Source of the DNA: Bacteriovorax sp. UBA1852
GTDB taxonomy: Bacteria > Bdellovibrionota > Bacteriovoracia > Bacteriovoracales > Bacteriovoracaceae
Reading direction: 5' to 3'
DNA: 8,331 bases
Assembly: GCA_002338505.1 (NCBI GenBank)
Contig: DDIK01000025.1
Location: 1 to 8,331 of the forward strand
Part shown: positions 1-7,165 of the stretch, piece by piece
Position numbering within the stretch: position 1 is the stretch's first letter
Layout of the letters: every line of letters begins with the position of its first letter
Position numbers and translations under genes: made by a program
Notes under the pieces: generated by a model
Told to the model about the DNA's origin: nothing
The model's input: only the letters and a program-made list of their open reading frames with translations
The model's database searches: none

Positions 1-2
1 CA

Positions 3-815
3 GCTTCGTTCGCTTGTCGTACGGACGCTTTAATTATTATGAATAGTCGAAGCTTCACTGGTAGCTTTAAGCTCAGTGAGAAAAGAGTCGACTATGATCT
101 TGTTGACGAGATGTATACAGATGTAAATATTCCATTTTCCTATGATAATAAAGCAGGATGCTTTAAGCAGAAGTCTGGTCTTGAGATAGTTGCAAAGAAT
201 AAGAGAGGTCAATTTACGGGAGAGTTAGAAGTCTTCACACCCCAAGTGTCTTTTAAAAATGTCGATGGAAATGTTAAGTCATACTTTGATATTTCAAGAG
301 CTGAAGACGCTTCATTACAATTTGATATGATTTCATTTGTCTGCATTGGGCAAACAACTATAGCCGCTGAATCTTACTCGGGTACGATGCAAGACATAGT
401 AGAAATGAATAACATTCCATTCTCTTCTGGATCTTCAATGTTTTTTAGTTCAGTAAATAACTCCTCCTCATCATCAGTATCAAACTATAATCATGAAAGA
501 CAAATCTTTGGTTATGGGAACTTGATTCCGACGAGAATGTTTGAAAAAATAAGAACAAAAGTTGAAGACTTAGATTATAAAATTGATGAGAAGTTATCAC
601 ATCTTCCGACTATCATCTTACACAATAGAATGAGCTTTGGTTCAATCAGTCGAGATCACACCTTTTCTACGGTAAATACAACGTTATATGGGTGCACTGA
701 GGAGTTTGATGATCTCATGAAAGACTATAAACTCAAAAACCTATCTAGGAAAATTAATAAAACAAAGATCAAGTATAAAAAGAAAAGAAATAGTGTTAGG
801 ATATATTTAAAATAA
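3..815 (+). CDS. Hypothetical, probably exported protein; 5' end lies outside the window
   Basis: I do not recognise this protein. The first ATG in frame is at 39, but nothing resembling a Shine-Dalgarno sequence precedes it and the frame stays open to the window edge. The 12 extra codons read ASFACRTDALII, which could be the end of a signal peptide (SFA, then Cys). The true start therefore probably lies upstream, and this is a 3' partial gene. Counting from the ATG at 39 there are 258 residues, with Cys at 41, 102 and 219, a Ser/Asn-rich patch at about 128-149 and a strongly basic tail at about 231-258. No catalytic motif is visible. The next gene starts 16 nt after the stop, so the two are probably co-transcribed. 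Coding status is likely; function is unknown. Confidence 0.7.
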   Translation, partial: ASFACRTDALIIMNSRSFTGSFKLSEKRVDYDLVDEMYTDVNIPFSYDNKAGCFKQKSGLEIVAKNKRGQFTGELEVFTPQVSFKNVDGNVKSYFDISRAEDASLQFDMISFVCIGQTTIAAESYSGTMQDIVEMNNIPFSSGSSMFFSSVNNSSSSSVSNYNHERQIFGYGNLIPTRMFEKIRTKVEDLDYKIDEKLSHLPTIILHNRMSFGSISRDHTFSTVNTTLYGCTEEFDDLMKDYKLKNLSRKINKTKIKYKKKRNSVRIYLK

Positions 816-822
816 TATATCC
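799..822 (+). other. Inverted repeat across the stop codon of the first gene
   Basis: GGATATAT (799-806) and ATATATCC (815-822) are perfect inverted copies with an 8-nt gap, overlapping the TAA stop at 813-815. A second perfect palindrome, TATCCGGATA (818-827), overlaps it and contains the only GGA that could serve as ribosome binding site for the gene at 832. There is no T-tract, so it is not an intrinsic terminator. It might be an mRNA-processing or translation-coupling hairpin, or chance in AT-rich DNA. Confidence 0.3.
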
Positions 823-831
823 GGATACTTT

Positions 832-1488
832 ATGAAAAATAATTCTCTCTTAATCTTAACAGTTTACTCTTTACTAGCAACTTGCGCCTTCGCAGAAGAT
901 GTTATTTTTAAAGAATCTAATTTTAAAATACTTTCTTATTCAAGTATCAAGCCAAACGAGTTCGTTTTTAATGATACGAGTCTAGACATCAAAGTTGACT
1001 CTTCAGCCAGTCCCCTTATTTATCCTTTAGAGTCATCTGGGAAATATTCAAAAATGACTTTTAGTGCAAGGTTTAATAGCAAGGTGAAAACTTCAGGTCC
1101 TCAAGGTGATAAAGGCCATGATGACTTCTCACTAAGAGTAGGTGTTGTCTATGAAGGTGATAGAACTCTTAACTTCTTTCAAAGAGCTGTTGCTGCCAAG
1201 TGGATTACAACATTATTTGAACTCGCTCCAAAAGGGACAGGAGTTAGTCAGATTAATTTCTTCAATACATATGTTGATAAGAGACTTGCTTCCAAGAGTC
1301 GAGTTCATCCATTGTCGGATCTCTTAGTCGAAAACTTTGTTGGTGATCTTTCAGAAAGTGATGAAGTTAGTGTTACTGTTGATCTTGATCGCTCCAAAAA
1401 GATCCTAGCGCTCTGGATAAGTAGTGATGGAGATGACACTCAATCTAAGTATATCGTCGAAATTAACCAGATCTCTTTAATTGAATAG
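832..1488 (+). CDS. Exported DUF3047-like protein
   Basis: The protein has 218 residues and begins with a clear Sec signal peptide: Lys2, a hydrophobic core at about 5-16, and a probable cleavage site after AFA at 19-21. The mature part is periplasmic or secreted and looks beta-rich. Two stretches recall DUF3047: GHDDFSLRVGVVYEGD at about 95-110, and WISSDGDDTQSKY near 195-207, close to the C-terminus. That family has no established biochemical role that I can name. I base the match on remembered motif shape, so treat it as moderate. The start is supported by the signal peptide; the ribosome site is weak (GGA at 823-825, 6 nt before ATG). It sits between two other genes with gaps of 16 and 9 nt, suggesting one operon of envelope proteins. 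Confidence 0.8.
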   Translation: MKNNSLLILTVYSLLATCAFAEDVIFKESNFKILSYSSIKPNEFVFNDTSLDIKVDSSASPLIYPLESSGKYSKMTFSARFNSKVKTSGPQGDKGHDDFSLRVGVVYEGDRTLNFFQRAVAAKWITTLFELAPKGTGVSQINFFNTYVDKRLASKSRVHPLSDLLVENFVGDLSESDEVSVTVDLDRSKKILALWISSDGDDTQSKYIVEINQISLIE

Positions 1489-1497
1489 GAAATAATA

Positions 1498-1854
1498 ATG
1501 TCTGATTTTTCAATATTTCTACGTTTCCAGATGTCTTTTTTGATAAGGTTACATCTTATCTTTGTTCTTCCTCTTTATATGATTTTTCTATTTGTACCCT
1601 ACGAAGTAGAGTCTCTCGAATATTTCATGATCGGAGCGATCTTACTGTTTCAATTTGTTATCTATAAAGAGAAGTCTTATAAGAACTCAATTCATAATCT
1701 CTGCCGAGACTATCTTCAAAGAGTGAATGAGAAGACGCCTTCAAAGAGTGAAATTAGTGTGTTTCAAAATAAAGTAGCAAGCCTAAGATCTGTTGCGGTT
1801 GGACTGACAGTCTTATCTATATTTATTGTGATGATTATCTTTCAAAGGCTTTAA
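1498..1854 (+). CDS. Small inner-membrane protein of unknown function
   Basis: A 118-residue protein with three hydrophobic segments at about 13-34, 40-56 and 97-116. A charged stretch at about 57-96, rich in Lys, Arg and Glu, lies between the second and third. No recognised domain or motif is visible. The start is well supported by AGGA at 1487-1490, 7 nt before ATG, which overlaps the stop codon of the preceding gene and implies translational coupling. It is probably the last gene of the left-hand operon. Its stop is 3 bp from the stop of the converging ABC-F gene, with no clear terminator between them. Confidence 0.75.
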   Translation: MSDFSIFLRFQMSFLIRLHLIFVLPLYMIFLFVPYEVESLEYFMIGAILLFQFVIYKEKSYKNSIHNLCRDYLQRVNEKTPSKSEISVFQNKVASLRSVAVGLTVLSIFIVMIIFQRL

Positions 1855-1857
1855 GTC

Positions 1858-3738
1858 TCATTTATTAAGACTATCCCATTCCTCATAAAGTGAACTTACT
1901 TTTCCTTCAAAAGAAGTTTTCTTCTGCGTAAGCTTAGCAATAAGTTCGTTCTTTTCATCATCCATTGTAGAGTAGTCAAATTTCAAAAGAAGCTCTTCTA
2001 CCTCAGCGAGTTTTAGTTCCGCTTCTTCTATTTCCGACTCAATAGACTTAAGACGCTCTTTATCTTTATTGCTTACTTCTTTTTCTACTTTAGTGCTCTG
2101 GGATGCTTGTTTTTTATCTTTTTTAACGGGAATATTCTTTTCCATTTCTAAGGCATGTAGATAAGGTGCTACTTGTGTATACCCACCTTCAAATACCTCT
2201 ATACTCTTATTGTGAACAAGCCAAGTCGTATTACAAGTATTGTCTAGGAAGGCCCTATCATGGCCAATAATAATAACTGCAGAGGCATAGCTCTTAAGCT
2301 CTTTTTCAAGAATCTCTATGGTCTCAATATCAAGGTCGTTTGTCGGCTCATCAAAGACCCATAGATCTGCCGCTTGCTTCATAAACATTGCAAGCTGAAG
2401 TCTATTCTTTTCTCCACCAGAGAGAGTTGCAATTGGACGATAAACCTGGTCACTATTAAAGAGAAACTTCGCAAGATAACTCGCAACGTGCTTCTTTGTT
2501 CCATCTCCAAGAAATACAAAGTCTTGTCCTTCACCAACAACCTCAAGAGGAGTTTTCTCTGGATCAAGGCTATCTCTATTTTGATCAAAGACCACAACTT
2601 TAAGGTCTTCAGCGTTCTTTTGATGACCTGATGTGAGCTTTAAGTGTTCACTAAAGATTTTGATAAGAGTTGATTTACCAGCACCATTTGAACCAATAAG
2701 TGCAATCTTGTCTTTCTTGGCAACCATGAGGTTTATATTTTCAAAAATTGATCTGCCCGGATATGAGAATTCACCATTTTCAATCTGAACAAGAATTTTA
2801 GACTTTCTTCCACTATGAAGAAGTCCTAGGTCAACAACCTTACGTGATCGAGATTTAAGGTCTTGAATACCTTCTTTAATATTTTGATACCCTTCAACTC
2901 TCTTTTTAGATCGAGTACGACGGGCCTTAACCCCTTGGCGCATCCAAGCAAGCTCTCTTCTGTGTTTATTTTCTAGCTTATCAAGATTTTTTCGAAGCTC
3001 AGCTTCTCTTTCTTCTAGGTAAACAAGGTAGTCCAGATAAGTACCTTTAAAACTCGTTATTTTACCACGCTCAATGTGACATATTTTATCTGTCGTCGTA
3101 TTTAATAAGTAACGATCGTGACTAATGATCATATAAGTCTTCTTACTACTAAGAAGCTCGTCTTCAAATCTCTCAATCGTTTCGATATCTAAATGGTTCG
3201 TGGGCTCATCCCAAAGAACAAGTTCAGCCTTGGTACTAAGTCCAATACTAAGTGCAATCTTTCTCTTTTCACCACCACTGAGGTCGTTTAGGTTCTTAGA
3301 GAGATCATCAATATCAAAACCTTTTAGATAATTAAGATAACTATTTTGAATATCCCAACCACCAAGGTGCTCAAATTCATCTAATAACTCTTGGTTACCA
3401 AAGTCTTGTTCTAGCTTAGAGTAAACCTCATACATCTTTGGATAGAATGAAAGATAGTAATTCTCAATCCCTAGGTGCTCATAGTCTTTTATATTTAATT
3501 CTTGAGGCACTAGAAAGATATCAAAATGATCATTACTCTTATCATAGATGAATGGGGGAGTTGATGTATCTGGCTTTAATGTCCCCATAAGGATATTGAA
3601 AAGCGTACTCTTTCCCTGACCATTTAAGCCGATAAGACCGATCCGATCACCTTTTTCTATAGATAATTCAGCGTCATTAAAAATGACCTTTTGGCCAAAG
3701 TGTAAATTTAGATTTCTTAGTGTTAGTAGTATACTCAT
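1858..3738 (-). CDS. uup: ABC-F family ATPase, Uup-like
   Basis: A cytoplasmic protein with two ABC domains and no membrane segments. From the ATG at 3738 it has 626 residues. ABC1 has Walker A GLNGQGKST (about 37-45), signature LSGGEKRK (153-160), Walker B with DEPTNHLD (177-184) and switch His in SHDR (206-209). ABC2 has GSNGAGKST (349-357), LSGGEKNR (439-446), DEPTNDLD (463-470) and GHDR (492-495). The inter-domain linker carries WMRQGVKARRTRSKKR, a Uup hallmark. A lysine-rich stretch and a C-terminal coiled coil (about 553-626) match the DNA- or RNA-binding tail of Uup. ABC-F proteins act on ribosomes, and Uup is also linked to genome stability and transposon excision. An ATG at 3762 is in frame, but the family N-terminus begins at MSILLTLRNLNLHFG and the apparent promoter lies between the two ATGs, so 3738 is preferred. 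EttA, YbiT or YheS are less likely, because of the linker and tail. Confidence 0.92.
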   Translation of the reverse strand: MSILLTLRNLNLHFGQKVIFNDAELSIEKGDRIGLIGLNGQGKSTLFNILMGTLKPDTSTPPFIYDKSNDHFDIFLVPQELNIKDYEHLGIENYYLSFYPKMYEVYSKLEQDFGNQELLDEFEHLGGWDIQNSYLNYLKGFDIDDLSKNLNDLSGGEKRKIALSIGLSTKAELVLWDEPTNHLDIETIERFEDELLSSKKTYMIISHDRYLLNTTTDKICHIERGKITSFKGTYLDYLVYLEEREAELRKNLDKLENKHRRELAWMRQGVKARRTRSKKRVEGYQNIKEGIQDLKSRSRKVVDLGLLHSGRKSKILVQIENGEFSYPGRSIFENINLMVAKKDKIALIGSNGAGKSTLIKIFSEHLKLTSGHQKNAEDLKVVVFDQNRDSLDPEKTPLEVVGEGQDFVFLGDGTKKHVASYLAKFLFNSDQVYRPIATLSGGEKNRLQLAMFMKQAADLWVFDEPTNDLDIETIEILEKELKSYASAVIIIGHDRAFLDNTCNTTWLVHNKSIEVFEGGYTQVAPYLHALEMEKNIPVKKDKKQASQSTKVEKEVSNKDKERLKSIESEIEEAELKLAEVEELLLKFDYSTMDDEKNELIAKLTQKKTSFEGKVSSLYEEWDSLNK

Positions 3739-3773
3739 TTCAAGAACATAGCATAAAAACATATCTTTGCGAA
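3739..3773 (-). promoter_or_regulatory. Probable promoter of the Uup-like gene, extended -10
   Basis: Read on the minus strand, there is TTCGCA (3773-3768, four of six matches to the -35 consensus), a 17-nt spacer, and TATGTT (3750-3745, four of six) preceded by TGC, giving an extended -10. Six bases (CTTGAA) separate the -10 from the ATG at 3738, so transcription would begin at or next to the start codon. No Shine-Dalgarno sequence is present, consistent with a leaderless mRNA. Confidence 0.5.
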
Positions 3774-3777
3774 TATT

Positions 3778-3805
3778 TTGCTTTGCGGTAATTTTGTGCT
3801 AAATT
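3778..3805 (+). promoter_or_regulatory. Probable promoter of the gene at 3813, extended -10
   Basis: TTGCTT (3778-3783) is a weak -35, followed by a 16-nt spacer and TAAATT (3800-3805), which is preceded by TGC to form an extended -10. Seven bases separate the -10 from the ATG at 3813, so the transcript would start essentially at the A of ATG. The arrangement mirrors the divergent promoter on the other strand. The -35 is poor, so confidence rests mainly on the extended -10 and its position. Confidence 0.42.
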
Positions 3806-3812
3806 GCGCCTC

Positions 3813-4316
3813 ATGCAAGAAACAATTGAAAATGTAATGGAAAATATTGAGTTTTCTAAGAAACAGCTATTTAGCGAATTTCTTGGAAAATGTCTTCACT
3901 ATAGTGATGATTCAAGTGAAAGTAGTTATGCTGTTCACCGAAATGTCGTCTTCAAGCTCGATACTTTCTTCAAGGGCTTTTCATCATTCATAAATGAATT
4001 TGGAAAGGATAAGAAATATAAGGCAGGCGTACATGCGCTTCAATGCATTTGCACTGAATTGGCAGTGGATCTTGACGATGAAGAATGCTTCATTCTCTTT
4101 CATCTAAGAGATCTTGGAAAATTTAGAATGAGAGAGTCTAAATTAAAAGATGAATTAACAAATCTCTGGGCCCAGTACCCTGAATATAAACTCTCTGATC
4201 TCGATTTCTCATATGCTCTTAAGAGTCTCATGCGAAAGAAGTTCATTGATTATCGTAAAGGTAATCTAGGTGTTAAAACCTCTCTTATTATTCGTTATCG
4301 AACTAATATGCGCTAG
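3813..4316 (+). CDS. Hypothetical cytoplasmic protein, possible C-terminal winged helix
   Basis: A 167-residue protein without signal peptide or membrane segment, mostly predicted helical, with three Cys (29, 78 and 80 from the ATG at 3813) and an acidic stretch around residues 83-93. The last 70 residues run as helices followed by RKKFIDYRKGNLGVKTSLIIRY, which could be the wing of a winged-helix fold; this is a guess from pattern only. I do not recognise the family. A TTG at 3804 is in frame but falls inside or next to the apparent -10 element, and neither start has a Shine-Dalgarno sequence, so the ATG at 3813 on a leaderless message is preferred. It diverges from the Uup-like gene and is followed 60 nt later by recQ, in the same direction. 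Confidence 0.75.
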   Translation: MQETIENVMENIEFSKKQLFSEFLGKCLHYSDDSSESSYAVHRNVVFKLDTFFKGFSSFINEFGKDKKYKAGVHALQCICTELAVDLDDEECFILFHLRDLGKFRMRESKLKDELTNLWAQYPEYKLSDLDFSYALKSLMRKKFIDYRKGNLGVKTSLIIRYRTNMR

Positions 4317-4376
4317 CCTTAGCTTCAAGCTAGTCATGAGAGATTTTCCATTTTAGACTGATTAAAAGGAATAAAA

Positions 4377-6197
4377 TTGGTATCTAAAAATAAAACACAA
4401 ATCAAAAATGAGATTCAATCACTACTTCACGAAACCTTCGGTTATAAGACTTTCAGAGGGGAACAAGAAGAGATTATATCTTCAGTCATTGAAGGCTTAG
4501 ATACTTTTGTTCTCATGCCAACAGGAGCTGGGAAGTCATTGTGTTTCCAGATTCCAGCGCTCTACTTAGAAGGTACTGCAATTGTTGTGTCTCCGCTTAT
4601 TTCATTAATGAGCAATCAAGTTAATGCCTTAAAACAAAATGGCGTAAAAGCTGAATTTATCAATTCGAGCTTAGACTATAATGAATACCGAGAAATTGAA
4701 GAAGCGGCACTTGCTGGAGAACTTGATCTTCTCTATATTACTCCTGAGGGCTTTCAAGGCGGTAGGGTTAGAAACCTTATTGATGATATCGATCTTAGCT
4801 TCTTTGCTATTGATGAGGCCCACTGTGTTTCAAATTGGGGTCATGACTTTAGAGATGATTACTTGCTCTTAGGTCAGATTAAGAAGTCATATCCAGACCT
4901 TCCTATTATTGCTCTCACTGCAACTGCAGATTTTCGTGTGAGAGAAGATATTGTAAAATCTCTGAAACTTTCATCTCCAAAAGTTTTTATCTCAAGTTTT
5001 GAAAGAAAGAATATTACTTATAAAATTGAAGCAAAGAATAGTGTTCAAAAACAAATCGATCAAGTGCTTGCGCTTCATAAGAATGAATGTGGTATCATTT
5101 ATTGTCAGACACGCAAGAAGGTTGACGAGCTTTCAAAAAGTCTTAAAAAGAAAGGCCATACTGTTATAGCCTATCATGCAGGTCTCACTCCAGAGGCGCG
5201 AAATAAAGCACAATCTCGCTTTGAGAGAAAAGATAATATCATCGTCGTTGCAACGATTGCCTTTGGTATGGGGATTGATAAGCCTAATGTCAGGTTTGTT
5301 TGTCATAATGGACTGCCAAAGAATATAGAAAGTTATTATCAAGAAACAGGTCGTGCTGGAAGAGATGGTGAACCGAGTTTCGCCTATATGTTCTATGGAA
5401 TGGATGACTTCATTGTTTCGAAGGGCTTTATCGATCGCTCTGAGATGAATGAAAATTATAAGAAGATCTCACTTGAAAAACTTCACTCTATGCTAGAGCT
5501 TTGTGAAATGAATATTTGTCGAAATAAGTATGTTCTCAATTACTTTGGAGAAGAGGCGGGTGATCAATGTGGCCATTGTGATATCTGTAACCAAGAGGTA
5601 AAGAGCTTTGACGTGACTGTCTACGCGCAAAAAGCGCTTAGTGCAATTTATCATTTAAATTCAAGATTTGGAGCCAATCATATTATTGATGTCTTGCTTG
5701 GTAGTAAGAATCAAAAGCTTGAAAAATTTGGTCATCATAGGCTATCAGTTTATGGCCTAGGTAAAGATCTTAGCAAGCAAGATTGGAATGTTATCATTCG
5801 AGGCCTTCTCTTAAATGACTATATCAACTATTCAAACCCTGAGTACCGAACATTGGGATTAACTGCAAAAGCTAGAGAGATCCTCAAAGGGGAGAGTACA
5901 TTTTCAATCACAAAGAAATTAGGACAAACAAAGAAAAAGAAGTCTGTCTCAATTCAGGTGAGTGATGAAGATTACGACACTGAACTCTTCAGTGTCCTAA
6001 AGGAAAAACGCTACGCGATGGCAAAAGATAAGGGTGTTCCTCCCTTTGTCATTTTCTCAGATAAAACTCTTAAGGACCTAAGTGTTAAGAAACCTAAGAG
6101 TCATGATGAGTTTCTCGATGTTTACGGAATAGGTAAGAGTAAGTGTGAAAAGTATGCTGATACTTTTTTGAGTCTTATTGGCGAGCATTCAGCCTAG
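4377..6197 (+). CDS. recQ: ATP-dependent DNA helicase RecQ
   Basis: A full-length RecQ of 606 residues, a 3'-5' DNA helicase acting in recombination and repair of stalled forks. Visible in order: FRGEQEEII (motif 0, 26-34), MPTGAGKS (Walker A, 47-54), DEAHCVSNWGHDFR (motif II and aromatic loop, 146-159), ALTATA (179-184), the second RecA-like domain from about 210, motif V around FGMGIDKPNVR (296-306), QETGRAGRDG (motif VI with arginine finger, 322-331), four zinc-ligand Cys (381, 398, 401, 404), an RQC winged helix to about 505, and an HRDC domain at about 531-604. The start is TTG, supported by AAAGGA at 4365-4370 spaced 6 nt away. All key residues are present. The last 59 codons recur at 7166-7345, so this 3' end may have been brought in by an insertion. 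Confidence 0.97.
   Translation: MVSKNKTQIKNEIQSLLHETFGYKTFRGEQEEIISSVIEGLDTFVLMPTGAGKSLCFQIPALYLEGTAIVVSPLISLMSNQVNALKQNGVKAEFINSSLDYNEYREIEEAALAGELDLLYITPEGFQGGRVRNLIDDIDLSFFAIDEAHCVSNWGHDFRDDYLLLGQIKKSYPDLPIIALTATADFRVREDIVKSLKLSSPKVFISSFERKNITYKIEAKNSVQKQIDQVLALHKNECGIIYCQTRKKVDELSKSLKKKGHTVIAYHAGLTPEARNKAQSRFERKDNIIVVATIAFGMGIDKPNVRFVCHNGLPKNIESYYQETGRAGRDGEPSFAYMFYGMDDFIVSKGFIDRSEMNENYKKISLEKLHSMLELCEMNICRNKYVLNYFGEEAGDQCGHCDICNQEVKSFDVTVYAQKALSAIYHLNSRFGANHIIDVLLGSKNQKLEKFGHHRLSVYGLGKDLSKQDWNVIIRGLLLNDYINYSNPEYRTLGLTAKAREILKGESTFSITKKLGQTKKKKSVSIQVSDEDYDTELFSVLKEKRYAMAKDKGVPPFVIFSDKTLKDLSVKKPKSHDEFLDVYGIGKSKCEKYADTFLSLIGEHSA
6018..6197 (+). repeat. Direct repeat, left copy: 3' end of recQ (HRDC)
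   Basis: These 180 bases encode the last 59 residues of RecQ plus its TAG stop. They match 7166-7345 at 173 of 180 positions by my hand alignment. The seven differences are all third-codon positions and synonymous: Lys AAG/AAA, Gly GGT/GGC, Leu CTT/CTC, Leu CTC/CTT, Gly GGC/GGT, Ala GCC/GCT and stop TAG/TAA. Similarity ends abruptly one base before the ATG codon of Met548 and right at the stop codon. Confidence 0.95.
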
Positions 6198-6268
6198 ATC
6201 GTATAAGTTTTAGACGCTTTCATTTTTAATGAGTCAAATTTACAACTCTTCTATCTAAAAATTTTAAA

Positions 6269-6298
6269 TTGATTTAGAACTTATTTACTTAATATAAA
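6269..6298 (+). promoter_or_regulatory. Candidate promoter of the gene at 6361
   Basis: TTGATT (6269-6274) and TATAAA (6293-6298) are separated by 18 nt and would start transcription near 6305, leaving a leader of about 55 nt. An overlapping TAATAT (6290-6295) gives a less suitable 15-nt spacer. In sequence this AT-rich such matches are not rare, so support is moderate. Confidence 0.4.
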
Positions 6299-6360
6299 CA
6301 ACGTTTCAAGCTTAGGGTGATGATTTTCGCTACAGTCTAGGGACAATATCGGAGAATATT

Positions 6361-7017
6361 ATGAATAAATTAATAGTAGGTTTAATGTTATTTGGTGCAA
6401 TGTCATCATATGCTGAATCTAAATCAGGGTTCTGCTTTGATAATGGAAAGAATGATGCTTCGTTTGTACATAGATTACATGGAGCTGAAACGGTACTTAC
6501 AATAGATTCGTATGATGGGGAAGAAGTCGGTCACCTCAAAAAAGGAAAGAAAACCTATTTAGTATCTGCTCATCCTATGAGTTTTTTGAATAAGGCTTAT
6601 ATGCTTGGACATTCACTTGCAGACTCAGTTGAAAGAAAGGGTGTAGATATTACTAATTTACATGGAGAGCCTAGTCATAGTGGCCAGGTATGGATGGTTA
6701 CACAAAGAAAAAGTGACGTGGATTACCTGAAAACCGCAAAAACTCCGTTTGAAGCAATCTGTTCAAGTGGATCAGAGCTTTTAGAGAATACAAATTTAAA
6801 TATTTATGATCATCCTAAAGAAAAAGGTTTTTACAAGTCTGTATCTAATACCACGACTGGAAGAAATTTTTTAAAGCACTTATATCATGTTGTAGAAGAT
6901 TTAAATGTTATGAAATGCGGCACTCCGATGACATGGACAAAGGCTGATACGTTAGCTGAAAATATTGAGGCTCCAACTTGGGTTGAGGGTGAAAAGGTCT
7001 TGGCTAAATGTCGTTAA
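6361..7017 (+). CDS. Exported four-cysteine protein of unknown function
   Basis: I do not recognise this 218-residue protein. It has a typical Sec signal peptide (MNKLIVGLMLFGAMSSYA) with likely cleavage after Ala18. The mature part contains exactly four Cys (25, 134, 186 and 217), suggesting two disulfides in the periplasm or outside the cell. It also has several His, for instance in LVSAHPMSF, MLGHS, LHGEPSHSG and LKHLYH, but no motif I can assign to an enzyme family. The start is secured by GGAG at 6351-6354, 6 nt before ATG. It is the only gene between the two recQ tails and has its own candidate promoter and terminator, so it reads as cargo of the inserted segment. Possible roles, such as an envelope, inhibitor or toxin-type protein, are speculation. 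Confidence 0.8.
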   Translation: MNKLIVGLMLFGAMSSYAESKSGFCFDNGKNDASFVHRLHGAETVLTIDSYDGEEVGHLKKGKKTYLVSAHPMSFLNKAYMLGHSLADSVERKGVDITNLHGEPSHSGQVWMVTQRKSDVDYLKTAKTPFEAICSSGSELLENTNLNIYDHPKEKGFYKSVSNTTTGRNFLKHLYHVVEDLNVMKCGTPMTWTKADTLAENIEAPTWVEGEKVLAKCR

Positions 7018-7135
7018 CTTTTTGCATGGATAATGTCTTTCATGTCGTAGTTTTTTTATAATATTTTCTAGAGACTTATTCTAAAACTAGAAATTTACCG
7101 ACGACTAGTTGAAAAGACAAAATAAATTATATAAT

Positions 7136-7161
7136 AAAGGGCCTGCGAGAACAGGCCCTTT
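7136..7161 (+). terminator. Strong hairpin, probable intrinsic terminator
   Basis: AAAGGGCCTG (7136-7145) pairs perfectly with CAGGCCCTTT (7152-7161) around the 6-nt loop CGAGAA. This is far more GC-rich than its surroundings. On the plus strand the T run is only the three bases within the stem; on the minus strand the hairpin is followed by TTTAT and further AT-rich bases, so it could work in both directions. It lies 119 nt after the stop of the exported-protein gene and 4 nt before the second recQ tail. Confidence 0.7.
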
Positions 7162-7165
7162 CCTG

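Larger units (their letters stand above)
6198..7165 (+). mobile_element. Probable inserted one-gene segment between two recQ tails
   Basis: This 968-bp segment lies exactly between the two copies of the recQ 3' end. It holds a promoter-like sequence, one exported protein gene and a strong hairpin ending 4 nt before the right copy, so it is a complete transcription unit. There is no integrase, transposase or terminal inverted repeat that I can find. It could have arrived by site-specific insertion carrying its own recQ tail, by homology-assisted illegitimate recombination with DNA from a related strain, or by local duplication followed by deletion. The mobile label is inference. Confidence 0.4.

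Noticed and set aside
1854..1872. AGTCT/AGACT hairpin as a bidirectional terminator between the converging genes
   Set aside because: The stem is only 5 bp with a 9-nt loop and no T-tract on either side.
2374..2631. Open frames on both strands (2374-2631 plus, 2379-2597 minus) within the ABC-F gene
   Set aside because: They overlap the highly conserved second ATPase domain of the Uup-like protein in other frames and have no independent support.
3739..3762. Longer N-terminus of the Uup-like protein from the ATG at 3762
   Set aside because: The extra 8 residues are not part of the family N-terminus, no ribosome site precedes the ATG, and the apparent promoter -10 lies between the two ATGs.
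4320..4332. TAGCTTCAAGCTA inverted repeat after the gene at 3813
   Set aside because: It is perfectly symmetric but too short to form a stable stem, and no T run follows, so neither a terminator nor an operator can be claimed.
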